Both the position numbers and the translations under genes were made by a program. From Streptomyces odontomachi (GTDB taxonomy: Bacteria; Actinomycetota; Actinomycetes; Streptomycetales; Streptomycetaceae): a stretch of DNA of 64,000 bases. Positions 26,002-34,726 of this stretch are shown piece after piece. Under the pieces are notes generated by a model. It was not told the origin of the DNA and made no database searches. It saw nothing but the letters and a program-made list of their open reading frames with translations. Position 1 is the first letter of the stretch. Every line of letters begins with the position of its first letter. Where the stretch lies: contig NZ_JAMJWG010000010.1 in assembly GCF_024435355.1 (NCBI RefSeq), positions 124,001 to 188,000 of the forward strand, read 5' to 3'.

Positions 26002-27108
26002 GTGATCTTGTCCGTCCTGCCGACACTTGGCTCGCCCACCCCGACGCCCAAGGCGAAGCTCCTCCAGGACGCCCACGAGAAGGCCACCCTCTCCGCGAGC
26101 TGGTTCGAGCAGAACGCCGGCACATGGCTCAGCACCGGGCTGCGGATCCTGCTGATCGTGGTGATCGCGGTGGTGCTGCGGACCCTGATACGGCGCACCA
26201 TCACCCGCTTCATCGACCGGATGAACCGCACCGTGCAGGCCGTGGACGGCACCGCGTTGGGCGGGCTGCTGGTCAATGCGGAGCGGCGCAGGCAGCGGTC
26301 CGCCGCGATCGGTTCCGTGCTGCGCTCGGTGGCGTCCTTCCTGGTGCTCGGCACGGCCGCGCTGATGATCCTGTCCACCTTCAAGATCAATCTGGCGCCG
26401 CTGCTGGCGTCGGCCGGAGTGGCCGGTGTCGCCATCGGTTTCGGCGCGCGCAACCTCGTCACCGACTTCCTCTCCGGTGTCTTCATGATCCTCGAGGACC
26501 AGTACGGGGTCGGGGACACCATCGACGCGGGCGTGGCCAGCGGCGAGGTCATCGAGGTCGGCCTGCGGGTGACCAAGCTGCGCGGCGACAACGGCGCCAT
26601 CTGGTACGTGCGCAACGGCGAGATCAAGCGCATCGGCAACCTCAGCCAGGGCTGGTCGACCGCCCACGTGGACGTGTCGCTGCGCCCCAACGAGGACCTG
26701 GAGCGGGTCCGCGAGACGCTGAGCGAGGTCGGCCGGTCGCTCGCCAAGGACGAGCCGTGGAACGAGCGGCTGTGGGGCCCGGTCGAGGTGCTGGGCCTGG
26801 AGAGCGTGCTGCTGGACTCGATGGTGGTGCACCTGTCGGCGAAGACCATGCCGGGCCAGTCCGTGGCGGTCGAGCGTGAGCTGCGCTGGCGCATCAAGAA
26901 GGCGTTCGACGAGGCGGGCATCCTGATCGTCGACGGGCCGCCCGAGGTGGTCGACGAGCCGGCCGCCGATCCGGCGGCCGGGGTCTCCGCACCGTCCGCC
27001 TTCGCCTCCGCCGCGTCCCCGGAGTCCGTGAGCGCCTCGCCGCTGCCGTCCCAGGGGACGACGCCGTCCACCCCGTCGTCACCGTCATCGCCGTCCACCA
27101 GGAAGTGA
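26002..27108 (+). CDS. mscS: Small-conductance mechanosensitive channel, MscS family
   Basis: 368 residues from GTG 26002, seven bases after GGAGGT; the upstream open frame to 25837 is not coding in character. The family pore helix is LLASAGVAGVAIGFGARNLV, followed by DFLSGVFMILEDQYGVGDTI, the start of the cytosolic beta domain. Membrane segments lie near 36-56, 105-125 and 135-160. It releases solutes during osmotic downshock. The final roughly 50 residues are a Ser/Pro/Ala-rich disordered tail. A perfect terminator hairpin follows 51 bp after the stop. Confidence 0.92.
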   Translation: MILSVLPTLGSPTPTPKAKLLQDAHEKATLSASWFEQNAGTWLSTGLRILLIVVIAVVLRTLIRRTITRFIDRMNRTVQAVDGTALGGLLVNAERRRQRSAAIGSVLRSVASFLVLGTAALMILSTFKINLAPLLASAGVAGVAIGFGARNLVTDFLSGVFMILEDQYGVGDTIDAGVASGEVIEVGLRVTKLRGDNGAIWYVRNGEIKRIGNLSQGWSTAHVDVSLRPNEDLERVRETLSEVGRSLAKDEPWNERLWGPVEVLGLESVLLDSMVVHLSAKTMPGQSVAVERELRWRIKKAFDEAGILIVDGPPEVVDEPAADPAAGVSAPSAFASAASPESVSASPLPSQGTTPSTPSSPSSPSTRK

Positions 27109-27159
27109 CGCCGGCGACGCGGTCACGCTGATCACCACGTCGCTTGCGTACGACACCGC

Positions 27160-27187
27160 ACCGCCCTGGCCCCACGGCCAGGGCGGT
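27160..27187 (+). terminator. Terminator after mscS
   Basis: ACCGCCCTGGCC (27160-27171) and GGCCAGGGCGGT (27176-27187) form a perfect 12-bp stem with the 4-nt loop CCAC, followed by CGTTTGT. Confidence 0.85.
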
Positions 27188-27225
27188 CGTTTGTGCGCTC
27201 TCCGGTGACCCACCGCCCGGTGGGC

Positions 27226-27434
27226 GGTTGCTCGCGCAGTTCCCCGCGCCCCTTTTGAGGCGCCCACGGCGCCCACCGAGGCGGGGCGCCCCCGGCCCAC
27301 CCAGGGGCGCGAGGAACTGCGCGACCAGCCACGACGAAACCGCGCAGCCCGTCGCCGCCCCAAGGGGGCTGTTCATGTCGCTTGTAACCCACCGGCCGGT
27401 GCGTGGTTGCTCGCGCAGTTCCCCGCGCCCCCAT
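27226..27434. repeat. Three dispersed-element copies between mscS and csnR
   Basis: Copies in minus orientation lie at about 27226-27256 and 27405-27434 (both GTTGCTCGCGCAGTTCCCCG). A plus-orientation copy at about 27303-27335 carries one change in the core (GGGGCGCGAGGAACTGCGCG). The outer copies are direct repeats of each other, and the first pairs with the middle one. The rest of the 27109-27647 gap holds the mscS terminator and the csnR control region; no gene is seen. Confidence 0.85.
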
Positions 27435-27541
27435 GAGGCGCCCACCGGGGCGGCGCCCCAGGTCCCCGAGGTAACGACTTGGTCGCCCCACCCCCGTTTC
27501 ACTCCCTGTGGGGCTTGACGGCCACTGGGCCCCTCTCTAGC

Positions 27542-27572
27542 TTGATCACTCAATAGGAAACCTTCCTAACAG
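27542..27572 (+). promoter_or_regulatory. Possible csnR promoter
   Basis: TTGATC (27542-27547) could serve as -35; a 17-bp spacer leads to CCTAAC (27565-27570). The -10 match is poor, but the operator palindrome overlaps it exactly, as expected for repression by occlusion. Confidence 0.35.
27554..27568. promoter_or_regulatory. CsnR-type operator
   Basis: TAGGAA-ACC-TTCCTA is a perfect inverted repeat with 6-bp arms and a 3-bp centre, 79 bp upstream of the ROK regulator start. It resembles the AGGAAA/TTTCCT-type sites I recall for ROK regulators of chitosan-degradation genes in Streptomyces. Self-regulation by CsnR is the natural inference. Confidence 0.65.
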
Positions 27573-27647
27573 TGAAGCGCGGTGCGGTGGGTGTGCCCAC
27601 CGCGCGGTGGCAGCGGGAACGGCACGCGGCGGGACGGGAGTCGGCTG

Positions 27648-28859
27648 ATGGCGGGATCCACCGGAACCCCGGGCACCCCGCGCGTGCTGCGCGCCATGAA
27701 CGACCGTGCCGCCCTTGACCTGTTGCTCGCGCACGGCCCGCTGTCCCGTACCCGGATCGGCCATCTCACCGGCCTGTCCAAACCCACCGCCTCCCAGCTG
27801 CTGGCCCGCCTGGAGGCCGCCGGGCTCGTCCTGGCGACCGGCCGCAGCGCCGGGCGCCCGGGCCCCGGGGCGCAGTTGTACGAGGTCAACCCGGCCGCCG
27901 CATACGCCGCCGGGCTCGACGTCACCCCGGAGCGCATGGTGGCCGCCGTCGCCGACGTCACGGGCCGCACCGTCGGCCGTCATGAACTGCCCACGCCGGG
28001 GCGGAGCCGCGAGCGGCCCGTCGTGCGCCAGGTCGCCGAAGCCGTCGACGCGGCGGCGAAGGCCGCCGGGCTCGCCCGGACCGACCTGCACCGGCTGGTC
28101 ATCGGCACACCGGGCGCCTTCGACCCGAACACCGGCCGGCTGCGGTACGCCTCCCACCTGCCCGGCTGGCACTCCCCCAGCCTGCTCGACGAACTCGCCG
28201 CCGCCCTGCCCATGCCGGTGGAGTACGAGAACGACGTCAATCTCGCGGCCGTCGCCGAGCAGCGGCTGGGCGCCGCGCACGGCCACGACGACTTCGTGCT
28301 GCTGTGGAACCAGGAGGGCCTCGGTGCCGCCCTCGTGCTCGGTGGGCGCCTGCACCGCGGCTGGACCGGGGGCGCCGGCGAGGTCGGCTTCCTGCCGGTG
28401 CCCGGCGTGCCGCTGGCCCGGCAGGTCACCCGGGCCAACAGCGGCGGCTACCAGGAGCTGGCCGGCGCCCAGGTGGTGCCCGGACTCGCCCGTGACCTGG
28501 GCATCGCACCGCTACCCCAGGGGCCGTACACGCAGGTGGCGGCGGCCCTGATCGGTCAGGCCGCCGCGCTGCGCGAAGGCCCGCACGAACGGTTGCTCGC
28601 CACCTACGCCACCGCGCTCGCCACCGGCCTCGCCGCCCTGGTGTCCGTGCTCGACCCCGAGTTGGTCGTGCTCAGCGGCGCCCTGTTCACGGCGGGCGGC
28701 GAGGCGCTGCGCGCACTGGTGCAGGCCGAGCTGGACGAGTTGGCCGCGTCACGGCCGCGGCTCGTCGTGGGCGAGGTGCAGGAGCACCCGGTGCTGCGCG
28801 GCGCCCTGGAGAGCGCCCTCGTCACCACCCGCGACGAGGTCTTCGACACCGCCCGCTGA
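27648..28859 (+). CDS. csnR: ROK-family repressor, CsnR-like
   Basis: 403 residues. An N-terminal winged helix-turn-helix (RTRIGHLTGLSKPTASQLLA, near 34-53) precedes a ROK domain with the sugar-binding/phosphate motifs VIGTPGAFDP and WTGGAGEVGFLPV. The cysteines of the classical ROK zinc site are missing. Start is ATG 27648 behind GGGAG. The gene opens a co-directional series of solute-binding protein, two permeases, GH4 and kinase, which in gene content and order matches csnR-csnEFGHK of S. coelicolor. There CsnR represses uptake and use of chitosan-derived glucosamine oligosaccharides. A 112-bp gap separates it from csnE. Confidence 0.85.
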   Translation: MAGSTGTPGTPRVLRAMNDRAALDLLLAHGPLSRTRIGHLTGLSKPTASQLLARLEAAGLVLATGRSAGRPGPGAQLYEVNPAAAYAAGLDVTPERMVAAVADVTGRTVGRHELPTPGRSRERPVVRQVAEAVDAAAKAAGLARTDLHRLVIGTPGAFDPNTGRLRYASHLPGWHSPSLLDELAAALPMPVEYENDVNLAAVAEQRLGAAHGHDDFVLLWNQEGLGAALVLGGRLHRGWTGGAGEVGFLPVPGVPLARQVTRANSGGYQELAGAQVVPGLARDLGIAPLPQGPYTQVAAALIGQAAALREGPHERLLATYATALATGLAALVSVLDPELVVLSGALFTAGGEALRALVQAELDELAASRPRLVVGEVQEHPVLRGALESALVTTRDEVFDTAR

Positions 28860-28971
28860 CCCCTTCCGCAACCCGTTCCCCGATCCTCCCGCCCATCCGC
28901 CCGCCGCTTCCCCGACCCACCGCCCGAAGCCGACCGACAGCAGCCCGCCGCCCGCCCCCAGGGAGATGCTC

Positions 28972-30309
28972 ATGTCCGGAAACCGCCGTACGACAGCGGC
29001 CGCGCTCGCCGTGACCGCCTCGATGTCCCTGTTCGCCGCGGCCTGCACCGGCCAGTCGGGCGGCGGCGCCACCGACGACGCCTCGAAGGAGACCACGATC
29101 ACCTTCTGGCACGGCTGGAGCGCGCCGGAGGAGGTGAAGGCGATCAAGGCGGACGTGGCGGGCTTCGAGAAGGCGCACCCGAACATCCATGTGAAGACCG
29201 TCGGCAACATCAACGATGACAAGATCAACCAGGCGCTGCGCGCGGGCGGCCCCGACGCACCGGACGTGATCTCCTCGTTCGCCACCGCCAACGTCGGGAA
29301 GTTCTGCTCGGCCGGCGCCCTGGTCGACCTGACCCCGTTCTTCGAGAAGTCCCGCATCGACCCGGCGAAGACCTTCCCGGCGGCGATGCGGGAGTACACC
29401 CAGTACAAGGGCGTGCGCTGCGCGGTCCCCCTGCTCGGCGACGCGTACGGGCTGTACTACAACAAGGACGCCTTCAAAGCGGCCGGGATATCCGACCCGC
29501 CGAAGACCTGGTCCCAGTTCGAGGCGGACGCGAAGAAGCTGACCAAGAGCAAGGGCGACTCGTACCGGCAACTCGGTTTCATGCCGCTGTACCACGGCTA
29601 CGAGTCCACGCCCGAGCACTATTTCGGGCAGTGGTCGCCCACGTACTTCGACAAGAACGGCAAGTCGACCCTCGCGAAGGATCCGGCGGTCGCGCAGGGC
29701 TTCACGTTCCAGAAGAAACTCGTGGACGACCTCGGGGGCTACCGGAAACTGGAGCGTTTCCGGGCCACGTTCGGCGATGAATGGGGCGCCAAGCACCCCT
29801 TCCAGACCGGTCAGGTCGCGATGCAGCTGGACGGTGAATGGCGGCTCGGCATGGCCGAGGCCAGCCACCCGGACTTCGAGATCGGCGTCGCCCCGCTGCC
29901 CGTGCCCGACGGCCGGACCAGCCAGTACGGCAAGGGCTACCTCACCGGCACCATCGCGGGGATCGCCGCCACCAGCAAGAAGCAGAACGCGTCCTGGGAA
30001 CTGGTCAAGTACCTGACGACGAACACCGACGCGGTGGTGGGCTTCGCCAACTCCATCCACAACATCCCGTCCACGATGGCCGCCCTTAAGTCCCCGAAGC
30101 TGAAGTACGACCCGCGCTTCAAGACATTCCTGGACATCGCCAGGAACCCGTACAGCAGCACGTCACCGAGCGCCCCCAACGGCGACCAGTACATCACCTC
30201 GATCGAGAACTTCGGCTACTCCTACGAGAAGGGCGCGGTCACCGATCTGAAGTCGGGTCTGGGGAAGACCGCCAAGGAAATCGACACGGACATCGCCCAG
30301 CAGAACTGA
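28972..30309 (+). CDS. csnE: Chitosan-oligosaccharide-binding lipoprotein of ABC importer
   Basis: 445 residues. Extracellular solute-binding protein family 1. The signal peptide ends SLFAAACTGQSGGG, with Cys 24 as the predicted lipid-attachment site, though the lipobox has Ala instead of Leu at -3. ITFWHGWSAPEEV is the usual first strand of the sugar-binding lobe. ATG 28972 is chosen over ATG 28966 because GGGAG (28961-28965) is then at the right distance. First gene of the transporter unit; permeases follow after 15 bp. Predicted ligand: glucosamine oligosaccharides, by synteny with csnE. Confidence 0.87.
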   Translation: MSGNRRTTAAALAVTASMSLFAAACTGQSGGGATDDASKETTITFWHGWSAPEEVKAIKADVAGFEKAHPNIHVKTVGNINDDKINQALRAGGPDAPDVISSFATANVGKFCSAGALVDLTPFFEKSRIDPAKTFPAAMREYTQYKGVRCAVPLLGDAYGLYYNKDAFKAAGISDPPKTWSQFEADAKKLTKSKGDSYRQLGFMPLYHGYESTPEHYFGQWSPTYFDKNGKSTLAKDPAVAQGFTFQKKLVDDLGGYRKLERFRATFGDEWGAKHPFQTGQVAMQLDGEWRLGMAEASHPDFEIGVAPLPVPDGRTSQYGKGYLTGTIAGIAATSKKQNASWELVKYLTTNTDAVVGFANSIHNIPSTMAALKSPKLKYDPRFKTFLDIARNPYSSTSPSAPNGDQYITSIENFGYSYEKGAVTDLKSGLGKTAKEIDTDIAQQN

Positions 30310-30324
30310 CGGGCGGAATCCGCA

Positions 30325-31371
30325 ATGAGCACCGAAACTCCAAGGGTTTCCCCGAGCGCCCCGGCCGGTGGTCCGCCACCGCGCAAAGCCCCGCGCAACG
30401 CCCCGACCGGCGGTGCCGTACGGCGCGGCGCACACGCCAACACCCTGCGCGCCAAGCACCGTCGCGCCGCGCTGCGCAGCCTCGTCTTCCTGTCCCCCTG
30501 GCTGATCGGCTTCTCGGTCTTCTTCGCCTATCCGCTGCTCGCGACCGGCTACTTCTCGCTGATGAAGTACGACGGTTTCCGGCCGCCGGTGTGGAATTCC
30601 TTCGCGAACTGGACGTATGTCTTCCACTCCTATCCGCTGTTCTGGCCGGCGCTGTGGAACACCCTCTGGCTGGTGCTGATCATGGTCACCTGCCGGGTCG
30701 TCTTCGGGCTCGGCGTCGGGCTGCTGACCACCCGGGTCAGGACCGCGAAGGGGGCCTTCCGCACCCTGTTCTACCTGCCGTACCTCGCACCCCCGGTGGC
30801 CGCCACGATGGCCTTCGCCTTCCTGCTCAACCCGGGCACCGGGCCCGTGAACGCGCTGCTCGGCGATCTCGGCCTGCCGACCCCGGGGTGGTTCAACGAC
30901 CCGTCGTGGTCCAAGCCCGCGCTCACCCTGCTCGCCGTGTGGGGCGTGGGTGATCTGATGGTGATCTTCATGGCGGCGCTGCTGGACGTGCCCGTGGAGC
31001 AGTACGAGGCGGCGCAGCTGGACGGGGCGTCGGCCTGGCAGCGGTTCCGCTTCGTGACGCTGCCGAACATCTCGCCGATCGTGCTGTTCGCGGTGGTCAC
31101 CGGCGTCATCCAGACGATGCAGTACTACACGCAGCCGCTGGTGGCCGGAAAGGTCGCCTCCGGGATCATCGGCGGCTCCGGGCAGCCGTTCGAACCGGGC
31201 TATCCGGAGAAGTCCACGCTGACCCTGCCGCAGCTGGTCTACAACCTCGGCTTCCAGCGCTTCGACTACGGCTCGGCGTGCGTCGTCGCGCTGGTGCTGT
31301 TCGCCCTGTCCATGGGGTTCACCGCACTGCTGATGCGCCGCAGGAGCGGCCTGGCCGGAATGGGTGAGTGA
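30325..31371 (+). CDS. csnF: Sugar ABC transporter permease, MalF/UgpA type
   Basis: 348 residues. A basic, Pro-rich cytosolic N-terminus of about 60 residues precedes six membrane helices. The EAA loop for contact with the ATPase reads EQYEAAQLDGASAWQRFRFV, then TLPNISP. It pairs with the next permease, with which it overlaps or nearly overlaps. No ATPase gene is present in the operon; in Streptomyces such importers share the multi-purpose ATPase MsiK. Confidence 0.9.
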   Translation: MSTETPRVSPSAPAGGPPPRKAPRNAPTGGAVRRGAHANTLRAKHRRAALRSLVFLSPWLIGFSVFFAYPLLATGYFSLMKYDGFRPPVWNSFANWTYVFHSYPLFWPALWNTLWLVLIMVTCRVVFGLGVGLLTTRVRTAKGAFRTLFYLPYLAPPVAATMAFAFLLNPGTGPVNALLGDLGLPTPGWFNDPSWSKPALTLLAVWGVGDLMVIFMAALLDVPVEQYEAAQLDGASAWQRFRFVTLPNISPIVLFAVVTGVIQTMQYYTQPLVAGKVASGIIGGSGQPFEPGYPEKSTLTLPQLVYNLGFQRFDYGSACVVALVLFALSMGFTALLMRRRSGLAGMGE

Positions 31372-31385
31372 GGAGCGTGACCAAC

Positions 31386-32261
31386 GTGATGACCAGCGAT
31401 CCGACGGCCAAGACCCCCGCCCCCCGCGCGGTGCGCCGCCGGGCGTTGCTGGAGTGGCTGGGGGTGCATGCGCTCGGCGTGGCCGCCGCGCTGTTCTTCG
31501 TGCTGCCGTTCGTCTTCGTCGTGCTGACCTCGCTGATGACCGACCAGCAGGCGCTGACCCGTGACCTGGTCCCGCACACCTGGCAGTGGTCCAACTACCG
31601 CACCGTCTTCCACACGCCGGGCTTCCTCACCTGGTGGCGCAACACCCTCCTCTACGCGGGTGCGGGCACCGTCTTGACCGTGCTGTCCTCGGTGCCGGTG
31701 GCGTACGCGCTCGCCAAGTTCCGCTTCCGCGGCAGGCGTCTTGCGCTGCTGCTGGTGATCTCGATGATGATGCTGCCGCCCCAGGTGATCGTCATCCCGA
31801 TGTACCTGTTCTGGGCCAAGCAGCTGCACCTGTCCGGCACGCTGTGGCCGCTGATCATCCCGATGGCGTTCGGTGACGCGTTCTCCATCTTCCTGCTGCG
31901 GCAGTTCCTGCTCACCATCCCGGACGAGTACCTGGACGCCGCACGCGTCGACGGCTGCGGCGAGCTGCGGACCCTGCTGAAGGTGGTGCTCCCGATGGCG
32001 CGCCCCGGCATCGCGGCGATCGCCCTCTTCCAGTTCTTCTACGCCTGGAACGACTACTTCGGACCGCAGATCTACGCCTCCGAGAACCCCGGTGCCTGGA
32101 CGCTCTCCTACGGCCTGGAGTCGTTCAAGGGCGCCCACCACACCAACTGGAACCTGACCATGGCCGCGACCGTGCTGGTCATGGCCCCTGTGATCGTCGT
32201 CTTCTTCTTCGCCCAGCGGGCGTTCGTCGAAGGAGTCACGCTGACCGGAGTGAAAGGCTGA
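31386..32261 (+). CDS. csnG: Sugar ABC transporter permease, MalG type
   Basis: 291 residues from GTG 31386 (ten bases after GAGGAG). GTG 31368 overlapping the previous stop and ATG 31389 are alternatives. Six membrane segments; the EAA loop reads EYLDAARVDGCGELRTLLKV, then VLPMARPG. The C-terminal FVEGVTLTGVKG is the standard MalG-family ending. The stop directly abuts the GTG of the GH4 gene. Confidence 0.88.
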   Translation: MMTSDPTAKTPAPRAVRRRALLEWLGVHALGVAAALFFVLPFVFVVLTSLMTDQQALTRDLVPHTWQWSNYRTVFHTPGFLTWWRNTLLYAGAGTVLTVLSSVPVAYALAKFRFRGRRLALLLVISMMMLPPQVIVIPMYLFWAKQLHLSGTLWPLIIPMAFGDAFSIFLLRQFLLTIPDEYLDAARVDGCGELRTLLKVVLPMARPGIAAIALFQFFYAWNDYFGPQIYASENPGAWTLSYGLESFKGAHHTNWNLTMAATVLVMAPVIVVFFFAQRAFVEGVTLTGVKG

Positions 32262-33659
32262 GTGCACCGCATGCGTCACGCCACCCGTCGACCGGACGCC
32301 GTCGCCCCGACCGCTTCCCCGACCGCCGCACCGAACCCCGCCCCCGAGTCCCCTCCCCCCGGACGCACGCCGCGCAAGATCGTCGTGGTCGGCGGCGGCT
32401 CCACCTACACCCCCGAACTGATCGACGGCTTCGCACGGTTGCGGGACACCCTGCCGGTCCGCGAGCTGATCCTCGTCGACCCGGCCGCCGACCGGCTCGA
32501 CGTGGTGGGCGGCCTGGCCCGGCGCATCTTCGCCAAGCAGCAGCACCCCGGCACCATCACCGTCACGGACGACCTGGACGCCGCCGTGGTTGACGCCGAC
32601 GCGGTGCTGCTCCAGTTGCGCGTGGGCGGGCAGGCGGCCCGGATGCAGGACGAGAGCTGGCCGCTCACCTGCGGCTGCGTCGGCCAGGAGACCACCGGCG
32701 CCGGCGGCCTCGCGAAGGCGCTGCGCACCGTCCCCGTGGTGCTCGACATCGCCGAACGGGTCCGCCGCGCGGCCCCCGACGCCTGGATCATCGACTTCAC
32801 CAACCCGGTCGGGATCGTCACCCGCGCCCTGCTCCAGGCCGGTCACAAGGCCGTCGGGCTGTGCAACGCGGCCATCGGCTTCCAGCGCAGGTTCGCCGAG
32901 CTGCTCGGCGTCCGGCCGGCCGACGTGCACCTCGGTCACGTCGGGCTCAACCACCTCACATGGGAGACGAGCGTGCGGCTCGGCGGCCCCGAGGGCGAGG
33001 ACGTGCTGCCCCGGCTGCTGGCCGAGCACGGCGAGACGATCGCCCGCAGCACGGGGCTGCCGCCTGACGTGCTCGCCGGTCTCGGCGTCGTCCCGTCGTA
33101 CTACCTGCGGTACTACTACGCGCACGACCAGGTGGTGGACGAGCTGCGCAGCAAGCCGTCCCGGGCCTCCGAGGTCGCCGCCATGGAGCAGCAACTCCTG
33201 GAGATGTACCGCGACCCGGCGCTCGACGAGAAGCCCGCGCTGCTCGCCAAGCGCGGCGGCGCGTACTACTCGGAGGCCGCCGTCGACCTGGCCGCAGCAC
33301 TGCTCGGCGACGCGCACCAGACCGGTGGCACCGGCGCCGGCCCGTACCAGGTGGTCAACGTCCGCAACGCCGGCACGCTGCCTTTCCTGCCCGACGACGC
33401 GGTGATCGAGGTGCAGGCGGCGGTCGGCCCGTCGGGCGCCACGCCGCTGCCGGTGGACGCCCTCGACCCGCTGTACGCGGGCCTGGTCGCCCATGTGACC
33501 GGCTACGAGGACCTGGCGCTCCAGGCCGCCCTGCACGGCGGCCGCAACCGGGTCTACCGCGCCCTCCTCGCCCACCCCCTGGTGGGCCAGCACGGCTACG
33601 CCGATCACCTCACCGACCAGCTGATCCAGCACAACCGGGAGCACCTTCCGTGGGCCTGA
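32262..33659 (+). CDS. csnH: GH4 family NAD/Mn-dependent glycosidase, CsnH-like
   Basis: 465 residues. GH4 enzymes hydrolyse glycosides through an oxidation-elimination mechanism using NAD and a divalent metal. The NAD fold is KIVVVGGGSTYTPELIDG near residue 39. Metal ligands C201 (GLCNAAIGF) and H231 (GLNHLTW) are intact, and the expected catalytic Tyr region is RYYYAHD near 283. The first 37 residues are Pro/Ala-rich. Closest by motif to 6-phospho-beta-glucosidases, which suggests its substrate may be phosphorylated before cleavage, perhaps by the adjacent kinase. GTG 32262 abuts the previous stop; it overlaps the kinase gene by 10 bp. Cytoplasmic. Confidence 0.9.
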   Translation: MHRMRHATRRPDAVAPTASPTAAPNPAPESPPPGRTPRKIVVVGGGSTYTPELIDGFARLRDTLPVRELILVDPAADRLDVVGGLARRIFAKQQHPGTITVTDDLDAAVVDADAVLLQLRVGGQAARMQDESWPLTCGCVGQETTGAGGLAKALRTVPVVLDIAERVRRAAPDAWIIDFTNPVGIVTRALLQAGHKAVGLCNAAIGFQRRFAELLGVRPADVHLGHVGLNHLTWETSVRLGGPEGEDVLPRLLAEHGETIARSTGLPPDVLAGLGVVPSYYLRYYYAHDQVVDELRSKPSRASEVAAMEQQLLEMYRDPALDEKPALLAKRGGAYYSEAAVDLAAALLGDAHQTGGTGAGPYQVVNVRNAGTLPFLPDDAVIEVQAAVGPSGATPLPVDALDPLYAGLVAHVTGYEDLALQAALHGGRNRVYRALLAHPLVGQHGYADHLTDQLIQHNREHLPWA

Positions 33660-34726
33660 CGCCACACCACGCGCCCCCCGCAGCGCCCCGAACCCCACCC
33701 GGCGCCGCCCCGGCGCACCAGGCCACCCACGCGCCGGCGCACCCGGCCGGCGCCGTGCTCGCCATCGACGCCGGCAACAGCAAGACCGACGTCGCCCTGA
33801 TCGCCCCCGACGGCCAGGTCACCGGCACCGCACGGGCCGGCGGCTTCCATCCCGCCCGGCTCGGCCCGGCGGGCGCCGTGGACGTGCTGGCCGGCGCCGT
33901 GGCCGAGGTCCTCGGCGGTGCGGCGGGCCGACCGCACCCCGTCGCCCATGTCGCCGCCTGCCTGGCCAACGTCGACCTGCCCGTCGAGGAGGAGCAGCTG
34001 GCGGCGGAGCTGCACCGGCGCGGCTGGGCTCCGAGCGTCGACGTGCGCAACGACACGTTCGCCATCCTGCGCGCCGGGATAGCCGAGCCCCGCGGGGTGG
34101 CCGTGGTCTGCGGCACCGGCATCAACTGCGTCGGGATGCTGCCGGACGGGCGCACCGCGCGGTTCCCCGCGCTCGGCCGGATCTCCGGCGACTGGGGCGG
34201 CGGATGGGGCCTGGTGGAGGAGGCGATCTGGCACGCGGCGCGCGCCGAGGACGGCCGCGGCGGCCCGACGGCCCTGGCCCGCACCCTCCCCGCGCACTTC
34301 GACCTCGCATCGGTGTACGCGCTGATCGAGGGGCTGCACCTGAAGCGCATCAGCGAGGTGCAGTGCTACCAGCTGGCGCCGGTGGTGTTCGCCACCGCGG
34401 CGGACGGCGACCCGGTCGCCCGTTCGCTGGTCGACCGGCTCGCCGACGAGGTGGTGGTGATGGTGACGGTGGCGCTCGACCGGCTCGGGCTGCGCGACGC
34501 CGAGGTGCCGGTGCTGCTCGGGGGTGGACTGCTGGCGGCGCGCCATCCGCAACTGGACGGGCGCGTCCAGGCGCTCCTCGCGGAGCGTGCGCCCCGCGCG
34601 GTGCCGCGGGTGGTGACCGCGAAGCCCGTGCTGGGGGCGGCGCTGCTGGGGCTTGACCACACCGGTGCCCCACCGGACGCGCATGCGCGCGTCCGGGCGT
34701 ATTTCGGGTTCCCGTCTGCCGGGTGA
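33650..34726 (+). CDS. csnK: BadF/BadG-type sugar kinase, CsnK-like
   Basis: 358 residues, ASKHA fold of the N-acetylglucosamine kinase/BadF-BadG type. Phosphate-1 motif AIDAGNSKTDVALI begins near residue 38; the adenosine/phosphate-2 part is VVCGTGINCVG, and GRISGDWGGGWGLVEEA is the family signature. The N-terminal 35 residues are Pro/His/Ala-rich. GTG 33650 has GGGAG upstream and overlaps csnH by 10 bp, so it is co-translated. Expected substrate: glucosamine or its oligosaccharides. Last gene of the operon. Confidence 0.88.
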   Translation: MGLTPHHAPPAAPRTPPGAAPAHQATHAPAHPAGAVLAIDAGNSKTDVALIAPDGQVTGTARAGGFHPARLGPAGAVDVLAGAVAEVLGGAAGRPHPVAHVAACLANVDLPVEEEQLAAELHRRGWAPSVDVRNDTFAILRAGIAEPRGVAVVCGTGINCVGMLPDGRTARFPALGRISGDWGGGWGLVEEAIWHAARAEDGRGGPTALARTLPAHFDLASVYALIEGLHLKRISEVQCYQLAPVVFATAADGDPVARSLVDRLADEVVVMVTVALDRLGLRDAEVPVLLGGGLLAARHPQLDGRVQALLAERAPRAVPRVVTAKPVLGAALLGLDHTGAPPDAHARVRAYFGFPSAG

